A DNA stretch of 64,000 nt from Qipengyuania aestuarii. GTDB lineage: Bacteria > Pseudomonadota > Alphaproteobacteria > Sphingomonadales > Sphingomonadaceae. Shown here piece after piece: positions 1-8,829 of the stretch. The stretch's first letter is position 1, and every line of letters starts with the position of its first letter. The stretch lies in assembly GCF_019711535.1 (NCBI RefSeq), contig NZ_JAIGNP010000001.1:620001-684000 (forward strand). Reading direction: 5' to 3'. Under the pieces are notes generated by a model. The model was not told where the DNA came from. It saw only the letters and a program-made list of their open reading frames with translations, and searched no databases. The translations under genes were made by a program, and so were the position numbers.

Positions 1-84
1 GCGCATGGCGCGGGTGATGGTGGCGGCTCGCGCGGGCAGCGCATCTTCAAGGCCGATGGGCAGGAGATCGTCTGGCTTGGTCAT
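1..84 (-). CDS. hisZ: ATP phosphoribosyltransferase regulatory subunit, N-terminal fragment
   Basis: Only the first 28 codons are inside the window; the gene continues past the left edge. The readable N-terminus (MTKPDDLLPIGLEDALP) matches the start typical of HisZ, the histidyl-tRNA synthetase-like subunit that pairs with short-form HisG in the first step of histidine biosynthesis. It lies 28 bp downstream of serA on the same strand, an arrangement often seen in sphingomonads, so it is probably co-transcribed with serA. The call rests on a short N-terminus plus context, so another protein with a similar start cannot be fully excluded. Confidence 0.6.
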   Translation of the reverse strand, partial: MTKPDDLLPIGLEDALPARAATITRAMR

Positions 85-112
85 AGCGCCGCGTCCCCTG
101 CCCTATCACCGG

Positions 113-1696
113 TTAGAATGCCAGTGGCATTACCGTCTTCACGCCTTCCAGCGCGCAGGCTTTCTTCACGACCTCATTCGGGATCGGCTGATCGACGCTG
201 AGGAGCAGCACCGCTTCCCCGCCTGCGGCACGGCGTCCCAGGTTGAAAGTACCGATATTGATGCCGTTCTCCCCCAAAAGCGAACCGATCCGGCCGATGA
301 AGCCTGGTGCGTCCTCATTGACGATATAGAGCATGTGACCGTCGAGTTCGGCTTCGATACGAACGCCGAAAATTTCGGTCAGGCGCGGCGCATCTGCACC
401 GAACAGCGTACCGGACACTGAACGGTCGCCGCTTTCCGTACCGACTGTGACGCGCAGAAGCGTGTTATAGGCGCCCTCTTTTTCGTGACGGATCGAACGG
501 ATGTCGAGACCGCGTTCCTTGGCGAGATAGGGCGCATTGACCATATTTACCGTGTCGGAATATTGGCGCATCAATCCAGCCAGTACAGCACCCTCAATCG
601 GTTTGCCCGAAAGTTCTGCTGCCGCACCTTCGCGCTCAATGGAAATCTTGGTCAAATTGCCGTGCGCGAGTTGGCCCACGAGGCTGCCTAGGTTTTCGGC
701 TAGTCCCATATAGGGGCGAAGCTTGGGTGCTTCTTCTGCACTTAGCGACGGCATGTTAAGCGCATTCGTTACGCCGCCGTTGACGAGGTAGTCTGCCAGT
801 TGCTCGGCCACCTGTAGCGCGACATTGACCTGCGCTTCGGTCGTGCTGGCGCCAAGATGCGGGGTGCAAATGAAATTGGGCTTGCCGAACAAGGGTGAAT
901 CCTTCGCCGGTTCGCTTTGAAACACGTCCAGCGCCGCGCCTGCCACCTGTCCGCTGTCGAGCGCTTCGGCCAAAGCCTCTTCAACGATCAGACCACCACG
1001 CGCGCAATTCACGATACGCACGCCCCTCTTCGTCTTCGCGAGGTTTTCTTTCGAGAGTATGTTGCGCGTCTCATCGGTCAGCGGGGTGTGCAACGTGATA
1101 AAATCGGCGCGGCCCAGCAGTGTGTCGAGATCAACCTTCTCAACCCCGATCTCCAATGCGCGTTCTGCGGTCAGGAACGGATCGAAGGCTATAACCTTCA
1201 TCTTGAGGCCTTGCGCACGGGAGGCAACAATCGAACCAATGTTTCCCGCGCCGATCAAGCCAAGTGTCTTGCCGGTAACCTCTACACCCATGAAATCGTT
1301 CTTGGGCCATTCACCCGCCTGCGTGCGGCGGTCGGCCTGCGGAATCTGGCGGGCGAGCGCCATAATCATCGCAATCGCGTGTTCGGCCGTCGTGATGGAG
1401 TTGCCGAAGGGGGTATTCATCACCACCACGCCCTTGCCGCTGGCATAGGGTATATCGACATTGTCGACGCCAATGCCGGCGCGGCCGATGACCTTGAGAT
1501 TGGTCGCCGCGTCGAGAATTTCGGGCGTTACCTTGGTCGAGGAACGGATGGCGAGGCCATCGTATTCGCCGATGCGGGCTTTCAGTTCTTCGGGCGTTTC
1601 GCCGGTGATGACATCAACGTCGCACCCGCGCTCTTCGAAGATCTTTGCGGCGTTCGGGTCCATCTTGTCGCTGATGAGGACTTTGGGTTTGCTCAT
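113..1696 (-). CDS. serA: D-3-phosphoglycerate dehydrogenase
   Basis: Catalyses NAD-dependent oxidation of 3-phosphoglycerate, the first step of serine biosynthesis in the cytoplasm. 527 residues, the long form of the family. The N-terminal catalytic domain carries the Rossmann motif GLIGAGNIG near residue 147 and the 2-hydroxyacid dehydrogenase triad (Arg in CARGG, Glu in FQSEP, His in TPHLGAS, about residues 233, 262 and 280). An intervening domain follows, then a C-terminal ACT domain from about residue 455 (VNEDAPGFIGRIG), the usual site of serine feedback inhibition. The reading frame stays open further upstream, but the ATG at 1696 begins the canonical MSKPKVLISD. serC lies upstream on the same strand, so serC-serA-hisZ reads as one operon. 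Confidence 0.96.
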   Translation of the reverse strand: MSKPKVLISDKMDPNAAKIFEERGCDVDVITGETPEELKARIGEYDGLAIRSSTKVTPEILDAATNLKVIGRAGIGVDNVDIPYASGKGVVVMNTPFGNSITTAEHAIAMIMALARQIPQADRRTQAGEWPKNDFMGVEVTGKTLGLIGAGNIGSIVASRAQGLKMKVIAFDPFLTAERALEIGVEKVDLDTLLGRADFITLHTPLTDETRNILSKENLAKTKRGVRIVNCARGGLIVEEALAEALDSGQVAGAALDVFQSEPAKDSPLFGKPNFICTPHLGASTTEAQVNVALQVAEQLADYLVNGGVTNALNMPSLSAEEAPKLRPYMGLAENLGSLVGQLAHGNLTKISIEREGAAAELSGKPIEGAVLAGLMRQYSDTVNMVNAPYLAKERGLDIRSIRHEKEGAYNTLLRVTVGTESGDRSVSGTLFGADAPRLTEIFGVRIEAELDGHMLYIVNEDAPGFIGRIGSLLGENGINIGTFNLGRRAAGGEAVLLLSVDQPIPNEVVKKACALEGVKTVMPLAF

Positions 1697-1785
1697 GACG
1701 GAAAATTCCTGTCGTTTTCCCGACGCGTCGTCGGGCAATAATAGGGGGGGAAGGCGGCGGCCCGACATGGGGGCCGCCAACCGGA

Positions 1786-2943
1786 TCAGCCGTTCTTGAC
1801 CTGCTCGTAAGCCCACTCGATCCACGGCAGGAGACGCTTCAAATCTTCCTGTTCGACCGTGCCGCCGCACCAGATGCGCAGTGACGGCGGGGCGTCTCGA
1901 TAGCCGTTGAAGTCATAGCCGACATCGCGCTCCTCGAGGAGCTTGACGATTTTCTTCGGCACGCCTGCCTTATCCTCGTCGGAAAGGCTGTCGTACCAGT
2001 CGCCCTGGAAGACGAAGCACACGCCGGTATTCGTCTGCTTGGCCGGGTCGGAGACCATGTTGCGCAGCCAGGGCGTAGCTTCGATCCAGTCTTTCACGAT
2101 CTTCGCGTTGGCGTCGGCACGCTCAAACATTGCCTTGCGGCCACCCATCGCCTGCGCCCATTCGAGCGCTTCGATGTAGTCTTCGGTGGCGAGCATGGAG
2201 GGGGTGTTGATCGTCGCGCCTTCGAAAATCCCGGTATTGATCTTGCCGCCCTTCTTCAGACGGAAGAGCTTGGGTAGCGGCCATTCGGGATCGTATTCCT
2301 CGATCCGCTGGACAGCCTTGGGCGACAGGATCAGCATGCCGTGCTGGGCTTCGCTGCCCATCACCTTCTGCCAGCTGTAGGTCGTGGCATCGAGCTTTGC
2401 CCAATCCATCTCCATCGCAAAAACGGCGCTGGTCGCATCGTTGATCGTGACGCCTTCGCGGCCCGTAGCTAGCCACTCGGTGTTTGGGATCTTCGCGCCG
2501 CTGGTTGTGCCATTCCAGGTGAAGACGACGTCGTTGTCCTGCGGGATCGAAGCAAGGTCCGGAATTTCACCGTAATCGGCGTCGAGCGTGGTAAGCTTTG
2601 GCAGCTTGAGCTGCTTAACAGCGTCCTGAATCCATACATTCCCGAAACTTTCCCACGCCGCGACGGTGGCCGGACGATCGGGGCGCAGCATCGTCCACAT
2701 TGCGCATTCCAGCGCGCCGGTATCCGATGCCGGCATAATGCCAACGAGGTAATCCTCTGGCACGCCGAGCATTTCTTTCGACAGGTCAATGGCATATTTC
2801 AGCCGCGACTTGCCGAGGGCGCTGCGGTGCGAGCGGCCGAGCGATTCGGTTTTGAGATTGGCGGCAGACCAGCCCTTGTGCTTGGCGGTCGGCCCGGACG
2901 AGAAAAAGGGGCGCTCTGGCTTGAGCGTCGGTTCAGCAGTCAT
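1786..2943 (-). CDS. serC: Phosphoserine aminotransferase
   Basis: PLP-dependent transaminase converting 3-phosphohydroxypyruvate to phosphoserine, the second step of serine synthesis. 385 residues, the usual length of the alphaproteobacterial form. The N-terminus has the family hallmark FFSSGPTAKHKGW, and the PLP-binding lysine is in SWQKVMG near residue 193. The start is ATG at 2943, preceded by a strong Shine-Dalgarno AAGGAGAG; an in-frame extension upstream has no such site. It lies about 90 bp upstream of serA on the same strand. Its leader contains hairpins, one of which overlaps the Shine-Dalgarno, suggesting control at the RNA level. Confidence 0.95.
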   Translation of the reverse strand: MTAEPTLKPERPFFSSGPTAKHKGWSAANLKTESLGRSHRSALGKSRLKYAIDLSKEMLGVPEDYLVGIMPASDTGALECAMWTMLRPDRPATVAAWESFGNVWIQDAVKQLKLPKLTTLDADYGEIPDLASIPQDNDVVFTWNGTTSGAKIPNTEWLATGREGVTINDATSAVFAMEMDWAKLDATTYSWQKVMGSEAQHGMLILSPKAVQRIEEYDPEWPLPKLFRLKKGGKINTGIFEGATINTPSMLATEDYIEALEWAQAMGGRKAMFERADANAKIVKDWIEATPWLRNMVSDPAKQTNTGVCFVFQGDWYDSLSDEDKAGVPKKIVKLLEERDVGYDFNGYRDAPPSLRIWCGGTVEQEDLKRLLPWIEWAYEQVKNG

Positions 2944-3012
2944 GTATTCTCTCCTTGCAGAGAGCACGCGCGGCGTTGGGACCGCGTGGCCCGCTGGCGG
3001 CAATAAAGTTGC
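2944..3012 (-). promoter_or_regulatory. Structured serC leader, candidate serC-type RNA element
   Basis: Read on the minus strand, the roughly 65 nt before serC hold a GC-rich hairpin (GGGCC-ACGC-GGTCC, plus-strand 2978-2992). A second small hairpin follows (CTCTC-TGCAAG-GAGAG, 2949-2964) that overlaps the serC Shine-Dalgarno. A conserved serC leader RNA is known in Alphaproteobacteria. Whether this leader belongs to that family is inferred from position and architecture only, since no covariance model could be run. Confidence 0.4.
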
Positions 3013-3175
3013 TTGTCTGGGAGTCAATCTGAAATAGGTATGCACCCCGAAAGCTTCGGTTCGCTCTCTAAAGTGCTGAACCGCCCTTGTCGTTCCTCGG
3101 GCGCGATAGGCTGGTCCTGTCAGAAGATGGCTGGTGCACGCACGCTAACCCTCGCCAAACGACACAGCTTTTCCT

Positions 3176-4360
3176 ATGTCGCGCCCGATGGAAGCCAAAG
3201 ACCTTCGTATCGCGCTGTTCAGCGGAAACTACAATTACACCCGCGACGGTTGCAACCAGGCACTGAACCGCTTGGCCGATTACGTTCTGCGACAGGGCGC
3301 GGCGCTGCGGGTCTATGCACCGGTCGTCGAGAACCCCGATTTTCCGCCTACGGGCGACCTCGTGAATGTACCTAACATGCGCATGCCGGTGAAAAACCGG
3401 GGCGAATACCGGCTCACTCTAGGCCTTGGCAGCGATGTTCGAAAAGATCTCGAAGCATTCCGGCCCAATCTCGTCCATGTCTCAGCGCCGGATCCGACCG
3501 GGCATGCCGCCGTCAAATGGGCGCGCGATAACGACGTCCCGATCCTTGCAAGCGTCCACACAAGATTTGAAACCTATCCCCGCTATTACGGGCTCGGCTT
3601 TCTCGAACCGGCGGTAGAGGCCTTGCTCCGCCGCTTCTACCACCGCACCGACGCCCTCGTAGCTCCTTCACAGAGCCAGATCGACGAACTCAAAGCGCAA
3701 GGCATGCACCACGATATCTCGATCTGGTCGCGAGGTGTCGATCGGGATGTTTTCGATCCATCGAAGCGCGACCTGCAATGGCGCCGCGAAAACGGACTCG
3801 CTGACGACGATGTCGCCATCGTCTTCCTCGGACGTCTGGTGATGGAAAAAGGGCTCGACGTGTTCGCTGATACGATTGTCGAACTGCGCAAGCGCCAAGT
3901 CCCGCATAAAGTGCTCGTGATCGGTGACGGTCCAGCTCGCGGATGGTTCGAAAGGGCGTTACCCGGCGGTACTTTCGTCGGTTTCCAGACCGGCAAGGAT
4001 CTCGGCCGCGCGTTGGCCAGCGGCGATATCTTCTTCAATCCGTCGATTACGGAGACATTTGGCAACGTAACGCTTGAAGCCATGGCTTGCGGTTTGCCCG
4101 TCGTTGCTGCCGGTGCGACAGGTGCAGCGAGCCTAGTGCACGATGGTGAGACCGGGCAGCTTGTCCCGCCAAGCAAGACCGACGCCTTCTCCAAAGGCTG
4201 TGCCGAAGCCCTCGCAGCTTATTGTACCGACGACAATTTGCGTCTCGCCCACGGCGCTGCGGGTGAAAGCGCTGCACGTGCCTATAGCTGGGATACAATC
4301 AATCAGGCGGTGGTCGACACCTATTTGCGGCTTCATCACCAGCGCGGCCGAGCCACCTGA
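3176..4360 (+). CDS. Glycosyltransferase family 1 (GT4, GT-B fold)
   Basis: Retaining GT-B fold glycosyltransferase of 394 residues. The C-terminal nucleotide-sugar domain contains VFLGRLVMEKGLD near 217 and the EX7E signature (ETFGNVTLE, residues 293-301), and the N-terminal acceptor domain starts with RIALFSGNYNYTRDGCNQ. The overall pattern resembles the mannosyl/glucuronosyl/SqdX-like group that glycosylates diacylglycerol or related lipids, which suits a glycolipid-rich sphingomonad, but donor and acceptor cannot be read from sequence. It may start at ATG 3176 or at the internal ATG 3188. It is divergent from serC and 46 bp upstream of rarA, with no obvious functional partner. Confidence 0.85.
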   Translation: MSRPMEAKDLRIALFSGNYNYTRDGCNQALNRLADYVLRQGAALRVYAPVVENPDFPPTGDLVNVPNMRMPVKNRGEYRLTLGLGSDVRKDLEAFRPNLVHVSAPDPTGHAAVKWARDNDVPILASVHTRFETYPRYYGLGFLEPAVEALLRRFYHRTDALVAPSQSQIDELKAQGMHHDISIWSRGVDRDVFDPSKRDLQWRRENGLADDDVAIVFLGRLVMEKGLDVFADTIVELRKRQVPHKVLVIGDGPARGWFERALPGGTFVGFQTGKDLGRALASGDIFFNPSITETFGNVTLEAMACGLPVVAAGATGAASLVHDGETGQLVPPSKTDAFSKGCAEALAAYCTDDNLRLAHGAAGESAARAYSWDTINQAVVDTYLRLHHQRGRAT

Positions 4361-4406
4361 GGACGGCGGGTGGCAATCTGCGGCCGAGTGATTAGGTAGG
4401 CTCGCG

Positions 4407-5729
4407 ATGGCCGACCTATTTCCCGAAGACCTTCCGCAAGAACGAAAATCCGGCGAAGTGCGCGAAGATGCGCCGCTGGCAGACAGGCTGCGTCCCGCCT
4501 CGCTTTCCGAGGTCATCGGGCAGGATCATCTGACGGGCCCCGAAGGTGCAATCGGACGAATGGTGGCGGCAGGCCGTTTGTCCAGCATGATCCTTTGGGG
4601 GCCGCCTGGGACAGGGAAGACCACCATCGCGCGTTTGCTGGCAGATAGCGTCGGCATGCGCTTCGAAAGCGTCTCTGCGGTATTCAGCGGCGTAGCGGAC
4701 CTCAAGAAGGCCTTCGCCGCTGCCGACAAAGCGGCGGAAGCCGGCCAGCGTACACTGCTTTTCGTAGATGAGATCCACCGATTCAACCGCGCGCAGCAGG
4801 ACGGCTTCCTGCCTTTCGTCGAGCGCGGCACGGTCACGTTGGTCGGCGCGACGACCGAAAATCCCAGCTTCGCGCTCAATGCCGCACTGCTGAGCAGAGC
4901 TCAGGTGCTGATTCTGCAGCGGCTCGACCGAGAGGCGCTGGGTCAGTTGCTCGATCGTGCAGAGGAACTCGAGGGCCCCCTCCCCCTTACTGCGGAGGCA
5001 CGCGATGCACTGGTGGCGAGCGCGGACGGGGATGGCCGGTTTCTCCTCAATCAAGCCGAAACGCTCTACAATGCGAAGATCGCCGAACCGCTCGACCCGG
5101 CTGCACTGGGCAAGTTCCTCCAGCGCCGCGTCGCTGTCTATGACAAGGACCGTGAAGGGCATTACAACCTCATCTCGGCACTTCACAAAGCCGTGCGAGG
5201 CAGCGATGTTCAGGCGAGCCTTTACTACCTCGCCCGTATGCTGACCGCGGGCGAAGAGCCGCGGTTCCTTGCCCGCCGCCTCGTTCGCATGGCAGTGGAG
5301 GACATCGGCATGGCCGACCCGCAGGCGCTGGTGCAATGCATGGCCGCCAAGGACGCTTATGAATTTCTCGGCAGTCCCGAAGGCGAACTCGCGCTGGTAC
5401 AGGCCTGCACCTATCTGGCCACCGCCCCTAAATCGAACGCGGTCTACAAGGCACAGAAATCCTCTTTCAAATCAGCGAAGGAGACCGGCAGCCTGATGCC
5501 GCCGCAAAACATCCTCAACGCGCCGACAAGGCTGATGAAGGACATCGGATACGGCGCAGGCTACAATTACGATCACAATGCCGAGGAAGGTTTTTCGGGC
5601 GACAATTACTGGCCCGACGATATGGAAGCGCAAAGCTATTACGAGCCCGTCGAACGCGGTTTCGAGCGCGAGGTAAAGAAGCGGCTCGATTATTGGGACA
5701 AACTCAGGCGAGACCGTGCGCAGGTTTGA
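4407..5729 (+). CDS. rarA: Replication-associated recombination protein A
   Basis: AAA+ ATPase of the clamp-loader-related RarA/MgsA/WRNIP1 family, acting at stalled replication forks. 440 residues. The Walker A motif GPPGTGKTT is at about 65-73 and Walker B (LLFVDEIHRF) near 116. The sensor region ATTENPS is typical of RarA, and the C-terminal tetramerisation domain contains the family hallmark FLGSPEGELAL with later APKSN. The last 14 bp overlap the start of the next gene, so the two are translationally coupled. No unusual residues were noticed. Confidence 0.95.
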   Translation: MADLFPEDLPQERKSGEVREDAPLADRLRPASLSEVIGQDHLTGPEGAIGRMVAAGRLSSMILWGPPGTGKTTIARLLADSVGMRFESVSAVFSGVADLKKAFAAADKAAEAGQRTLLFVDEIHRFNRAQQDGFLPFVERGTVTLVGATTENPSFALNAALLSRAQVLILQRLDREALGQLLDRAEELEGPLPLTAEARDALVASADGDGRFLLNQAETLYNAKIAEPLDPAALGKFLQRRVAVYDKDREGHYNLISALHKAVRGSDVQASLYYLARMLTAGEEPRFLARRLVRMAVEDIGMADPQALVQCMAAKDAYEFLGSPEGELALVQACTYLATAPKSNAVYKAQKSSFKSAKETGSLMPPQNILNAPTRLMKDIGYGAGYNYDHNAEEGFSGDNYWPDDMEAQSYYEPVERGFEREVKKRLDYWDKLRRDRAQV

Positions 5730-6588
5730 GAACTTTCTCGCCATCGACTGGTCGGGCGCGAAGGGCAAAAAGCAGAAAGGCATCGCTCTGGCGCTGGCAG
5801 ATGCGAGCGGAGGTTCGCCGGTTTTAGTCGAGCACCGATGGTCACGCGAAGAGGTCCTCGCCGTGTTGCGCGATGACTTACCTGGCAATACGCTGGTCGG
5901 GCTCGACCTCGGCATCGGTTTGCCCCATGCGGATTGCGGTGCCTATTTCCCGGGGCTTCCCGAGTCTCCTGCCGACGCTCCCGCCCTTTGGCAGTTCATC
6001 GATGATCTGGCGCAGGACGAACCAAATCTCGGGGCCAACACCTTTGTGGGCGATTCAAGCGTGCGTCCATATTTTCGCGACGGTATCGAAACAGGCGTGC
6101 GATTTCGGTGCGACCGGGCCGAACACGGGCGCGGACGTTTTCGGGTCACGGAGCAGGCTCAGGCAGCGATGGGATGCAAACCCTACTCCAATTTCAACCT
6201 CGTCGGCGCAGCGCAAGTGGGCAAATCCAGTCTCACTGGCATGCGTATGCTTCATCACCTTCGCGGAAGTTTGCCGGTCTGGCCGATCGATCCATTCCCG
6301 GAAACAGGGTCTGTCGTGGTAGAGATTTATACCAGCCTCGCCGCGCTGGAAGCAGGCCGCAGCGCGGCCAAGGCAAAGATGCGCAGTTATGAGGCGTTGA
6401 ATGACGCACTTGCGACGCTCGGATCCCCTCCTGTCCAGGACACTGGCGAAGTGGACGATCATACGACCGATGCCTTGCTGACGGCCGCATGGTTGCGCGC
6501 AGTCGCGCATGAGCCTGAACGGTGGGATCCTGCCGGTCTCACGCCCGCCATCGCCCGCACCGAAGGCTGGACCTTCGGTGCTCTCTAG
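5716..6588 (+). CDS. RNase H-fold-like protein (possible DUF429-type)
   Basis: 290 residues with a GTG start lying 14 bp inside the end of rarA, implying coupled translation. Three acidic clusters suggest a ribonuclease H-like fold: an N-terminal first strand ending in AIDWSGA, a second strand GLDLGIGLPH near residue 61, and a C-terminal helix with DDHTTDALLTAAWLR near 258. VEIYTS precedes the last helix. This pattern resembles DUF429-type predicted nucleases, but the assignment is mine and not certain. Coupling to rarA makes a DNA repair or fork-processing role conceivable. Its stop shares the palindrome CTAG with the stop of the convergent glutaminase gene. Confidence 0.7.
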   Translation: MRRFENFLAIDWSGAKGKKQKGIALALADASGGSPVLVEHRWSREEVLAVLRDDLPGNTLVGLDLGIGLPHADCGAYFPGLPESPADAPALWQFIDDLAQDEPNLGANTFVGDSSVRPYFRDGIETGVRFRCDRAEHGRGRFRVTEQAQAAMGCKPYSNFNLVGAAQVGKSSLTGMRMLHHLRGSLPVWPIDPFPETGSVVVEIYTSLAALEAGRSAAKAKMRSYEALNDALATLGSPPVQDTGEVDDHTTDALLTAAWLRAVAHEPERWDPAGLTPAIARTEGWTFGAL

Positions 6589-7526
6589 ATTTCAGGTAGC
6601 TGCCCGCTGAATACCGACCAACCGGTTCGCATCGCGATGCGCGCCAGGGCCTTGGCGCCGAGCACGCTGGTACCTGACCTTCCCAGCCCGGGTGACCAGA
6701 CCGCAATCGCTGCCCTGCCCGGCACGCTCGCTAGAATGCCTCCGCCGACGCCCGACTTGCCGCAAAAGCCGACCTCGAAGGCGAACTGACCCGAATTGTC
6801 GTAGTGCCCGCACATCAGCATCAGCGCGTTAATGCGCCGCGCACGGCTCGCGCCGCACATCTGCTGGCCCGTGACCGGGTCTGTGCCATCAAATGCCAGA
6901 AAAAGTGCTGCTTCGGCCAGTTGGCGGCAACTCAGTCTCAGCGCGCACTGCCGAAAGTAGACTGACAAGACATCTTCGACCGGGTTGTAGAGCCGTCCGA
7001 AGTCTTCAAGGAAATAAGCAAGACTGCGATTGCGCGAACCCGTCTCGCTCTCGCTGCGGGCTACTTCCGCATCGAAGTCGATCGTCTCATCGCGCGCCAT
7101 GCGCCGCAGCCTCACCAGAAGATCGGCGACCGCCTCGTCCGGCGAACTATCGCCGATGAAACGATCAGTCGTTACAATCGCACCCGAATTGATGAAGGGA
7201 TTACGAGGTATGCCCTTCTCGCGCTCTAGCTGTACGATGGAGTTGAAGGCGTTGCCCGACGGTTCACGTCCGACAGCGTCCCATAAAGCGGGACCTTCCC
7301 GCTCAAGCGCCAATGCAAGGGCATAGACCTTCGATATCGACTGGATCGAGAACGATTCGTCCGCATCGCCTGCACAGAAAACCCTGCCGTCGGGCGTAGC
7401 CAGCGCGATCCCGAACTTTCTCGGATCGACCAGAGCTAGGGCGGGAATGTAGCGGGCTGGATTGCCGCTGCCCCGCTCGTCGGCCAACTCATTCCAGGTT
7501 TCAGTGACAATCGCGCTCAGATTCAT
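6585..7526 (-). CDS. glsA: Glutaminase A
   Basis: Hydrolyses glutamine to glutamate and ammonia. 313 residues, close to the usual 305-310 of the bacterial GlsA family, which has a serine beta-lactamase-like fold. The catalytic SxxK is visible at residues 63-66 within SFSIQSISKVYALAL, followed by family motifs NPFINSGAIVT and GKSGVGGGI. The frame extends upstream to 7583, but the ATG at 7526 (MNLSAIVTETWNEL) gives the family length. It is convergent with the preceding gene, with stops overlapping by 3 bp. Upstream lies tRNA-Thr on the opposite strand. Confidence 0.93.
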   Translation of the reverse strand: MNLSAIVTETWNELADERGSGNPARYIPALALVDPRKFGIALATPDGRVFCAGDADESFSIQSISKVYALALALEREGPALWDAVGREPSGNAFNSIVQLEREKGIPRNPFINSGAIVTTDRFIGDSSPDEAVADLLVRLRRMARDETIDFDAEVARSESETGSRNRSLAYFLEDFGRLYNPVEDVLSVYFRQCALRLSCRQLAEAALFLAFDGTDPVTGQQMCGASRARRINALMLMCGHYDNSGQFAFEVGFCGKSGVGGGILASVPGRAAIAVWSPGLGRSGTSVLGAKALARIAMRTGWSVFSGQLPEI

Positions 7527-7618
7527 GGGGCGGCGATAGGCTTGAGGGCCGAAGCGTGCAATCGGCGCTGGACGCGGCGGCAATTTTCCGCCACAGGCGC
7601 GCCCTCACATAGTGATGT

Positions 7619-7694
7619 GCCGGCTTAGCTCAGTTGGTAGAGCAGTTGATTTGTAATCATCAGGCCAGGGGTTCGAATCCTCTAGCCGGCACCA
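7619..7694 (+). tRNA. tRNA-Thr (anticodon UGU)
   Basis: A 76-nt cloverleaf with encoded CCA. The acceptor GCCGGCT pairs with AGCCGGC, the D-arm is GCTCAGTTGGTAGAGC, and the anticodon loop TTTGTAA reads TGT. The T-arm is AGGGGTTCGAATCCTCT. One mismatch is visible in the anticodon stem. Confidence 0.95.
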
Positions 7695-7777
7695 TTTCCC
7701 GAAAATCTGCGTATTTGGTCACCGAAAAACGGACAGCCGTTATCCGACGGTGATGGCTTGTTTTGGTGAAGGGCGGG

Positions 7778-7864
7778 TGGTGGACAGGGCTGGATTCGAA
7801 CCAGCGTACGCTTGCGCGGGCAGATTTACAGTCTGCTGCCTTTAACCACTCGGCCACCTGTCCA
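7778..7864 (-). tRNA. tRNA-Tyr (anticodon GUA)
   Basis: An 87-nt class II tRNA on the minus strand with encoded CCA. The acceptor TGGACAG pairs with CTGTCCA, the anticodon loop CTGTAAA gives GTA, and there is a long variable arm. T-loop TTCGAAT. It is divergent from rlmB; only about 80 bp separates it from tRNA-Thr. Confidence 0.95.
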
Positions 7865-8016
7865 CACCGGTTCGCCAAATCTCTCCGGAGAGAGAATTAT
7901 GCGGGGATTCGCTTGGTATCCCCTGCCGAGAGGCGCCCCTTTGGCGAAGCGGCGCTTGCCTGTCAATGCCCTCACTGGCACTAGCGCCACGCAAATCGAA
8001 TTACAGGACATGAAGC

Positions 8017-8808
8017 ATGGCAAAAGGCGAACGCAAACGCGCATTGAGAGGCCGGGCCGGCCGCATGAAGGGTGGCCGCGGCAGCGGCAGGGCCAGTGCC
8101 GGCCATGTCCGGCTGTGGGGCCGCCATGCGGTCGAGGCAGCGCTGAAGAACCCGGAACGCCAGCATCGTAAGCTGTGGGCCACGCGCGAAGGTGTAGCCT
8201 CCTTGGATGGCGAATTGCCGGCGGATTTTCCGGTGGAATATGCCGATGTGCAGGATCTTGCACGTCTGGTAGCGAAAGATGCGCCGCATCAGGGCCTGGT
8301 TCTCGAATGTGCAGCCTTGGAGGACAAATATCTCGATGAGGTGCTGGATGGCGATCCGTCCCGTCCGATCGTCGTTCTCGACCAAGTCACCGACCCGCAC
8401 AACGTCGGCGCGATCATGCGTTCGGCCGTGGCCTTCAACGCAGCGGCACTGGTCACGCAAGACCGCCATGCTCCGCCCGAAGGAGGCGTCATCGGTAAAA
8501 GCGCGTCGGGCGCGTTGGAAACCCTGCCGTGGATTCGGGTCGTCAATCTGGCCCGCGCGATGGAGGAGATGGCCGAGGCGGGATACTGGCGGATAGGCCT
8601 TACAGGCCATACCGACACGACCTTTGCCGAAGCCCTGCCTGCCGGACCGGTGGCTATCGTCCTCGGGGCCGAAGGTGAAGGCATGCGTCATAATATCGGG
8701 ACACATTGCGACGCGCTGGCGAAACTGCCGATCTCCGACGAGATCGAAAGCCTCAATGTGTCGAACGCTGCTGCAGTCGCGCTCTATGCAGTTGCAACTC
8801 GCAGCTGA
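8017..8808 (+). CDS. rlmB: 23S rRNA (guanosine-2'-O)-methyltransferase RlmB (TrmH family)
   Basis: SPOUT-class SAM-dependent methyltransferase that 2'-O-methylates a guanosine of 23S rRNA. 263 residues. A basic N-terminal tail (KGERKRALRGRAGRMKGGRG) precedes the substrate-binding domain, which begins WGRHAVEAALKNPER. The C-terminal knot domain has the motifs LDQVTDPHNVGAIMRSA, ALVLGAEGEGM-type (here IVLGAEGEGM) and LNVSNAAAVALY. The TrmH/SpoU family contains several paralogues, so the exact target base is inferred from overall similarity. Confidence 0.88.
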   Translation: MAKGERKRALRGRAGRMKGGRGSGRASAGHVRLWGRHAVEAALKNPERQHRKLWATREGVASLDGELPADFPVEYADVQDLARLVAKDAPHQGLVLECAALEDKYLDEVLDGDPSRPIVVLDQVTDPHNVGAIMRSAVAFNAAALVTQDRHAPPEGGVIGKSASGALETLPWIRVVNLARAMEEMAEAGYWRIGLTGHTDTTFAEALPAGPVAIVLGAEGEGMRHNIGTHCDALAKLPISDEIESLNVSNAAAVALYAVATRS

Positions 8809-8829
8809 CACCGAACTGGAAGGAAACGA

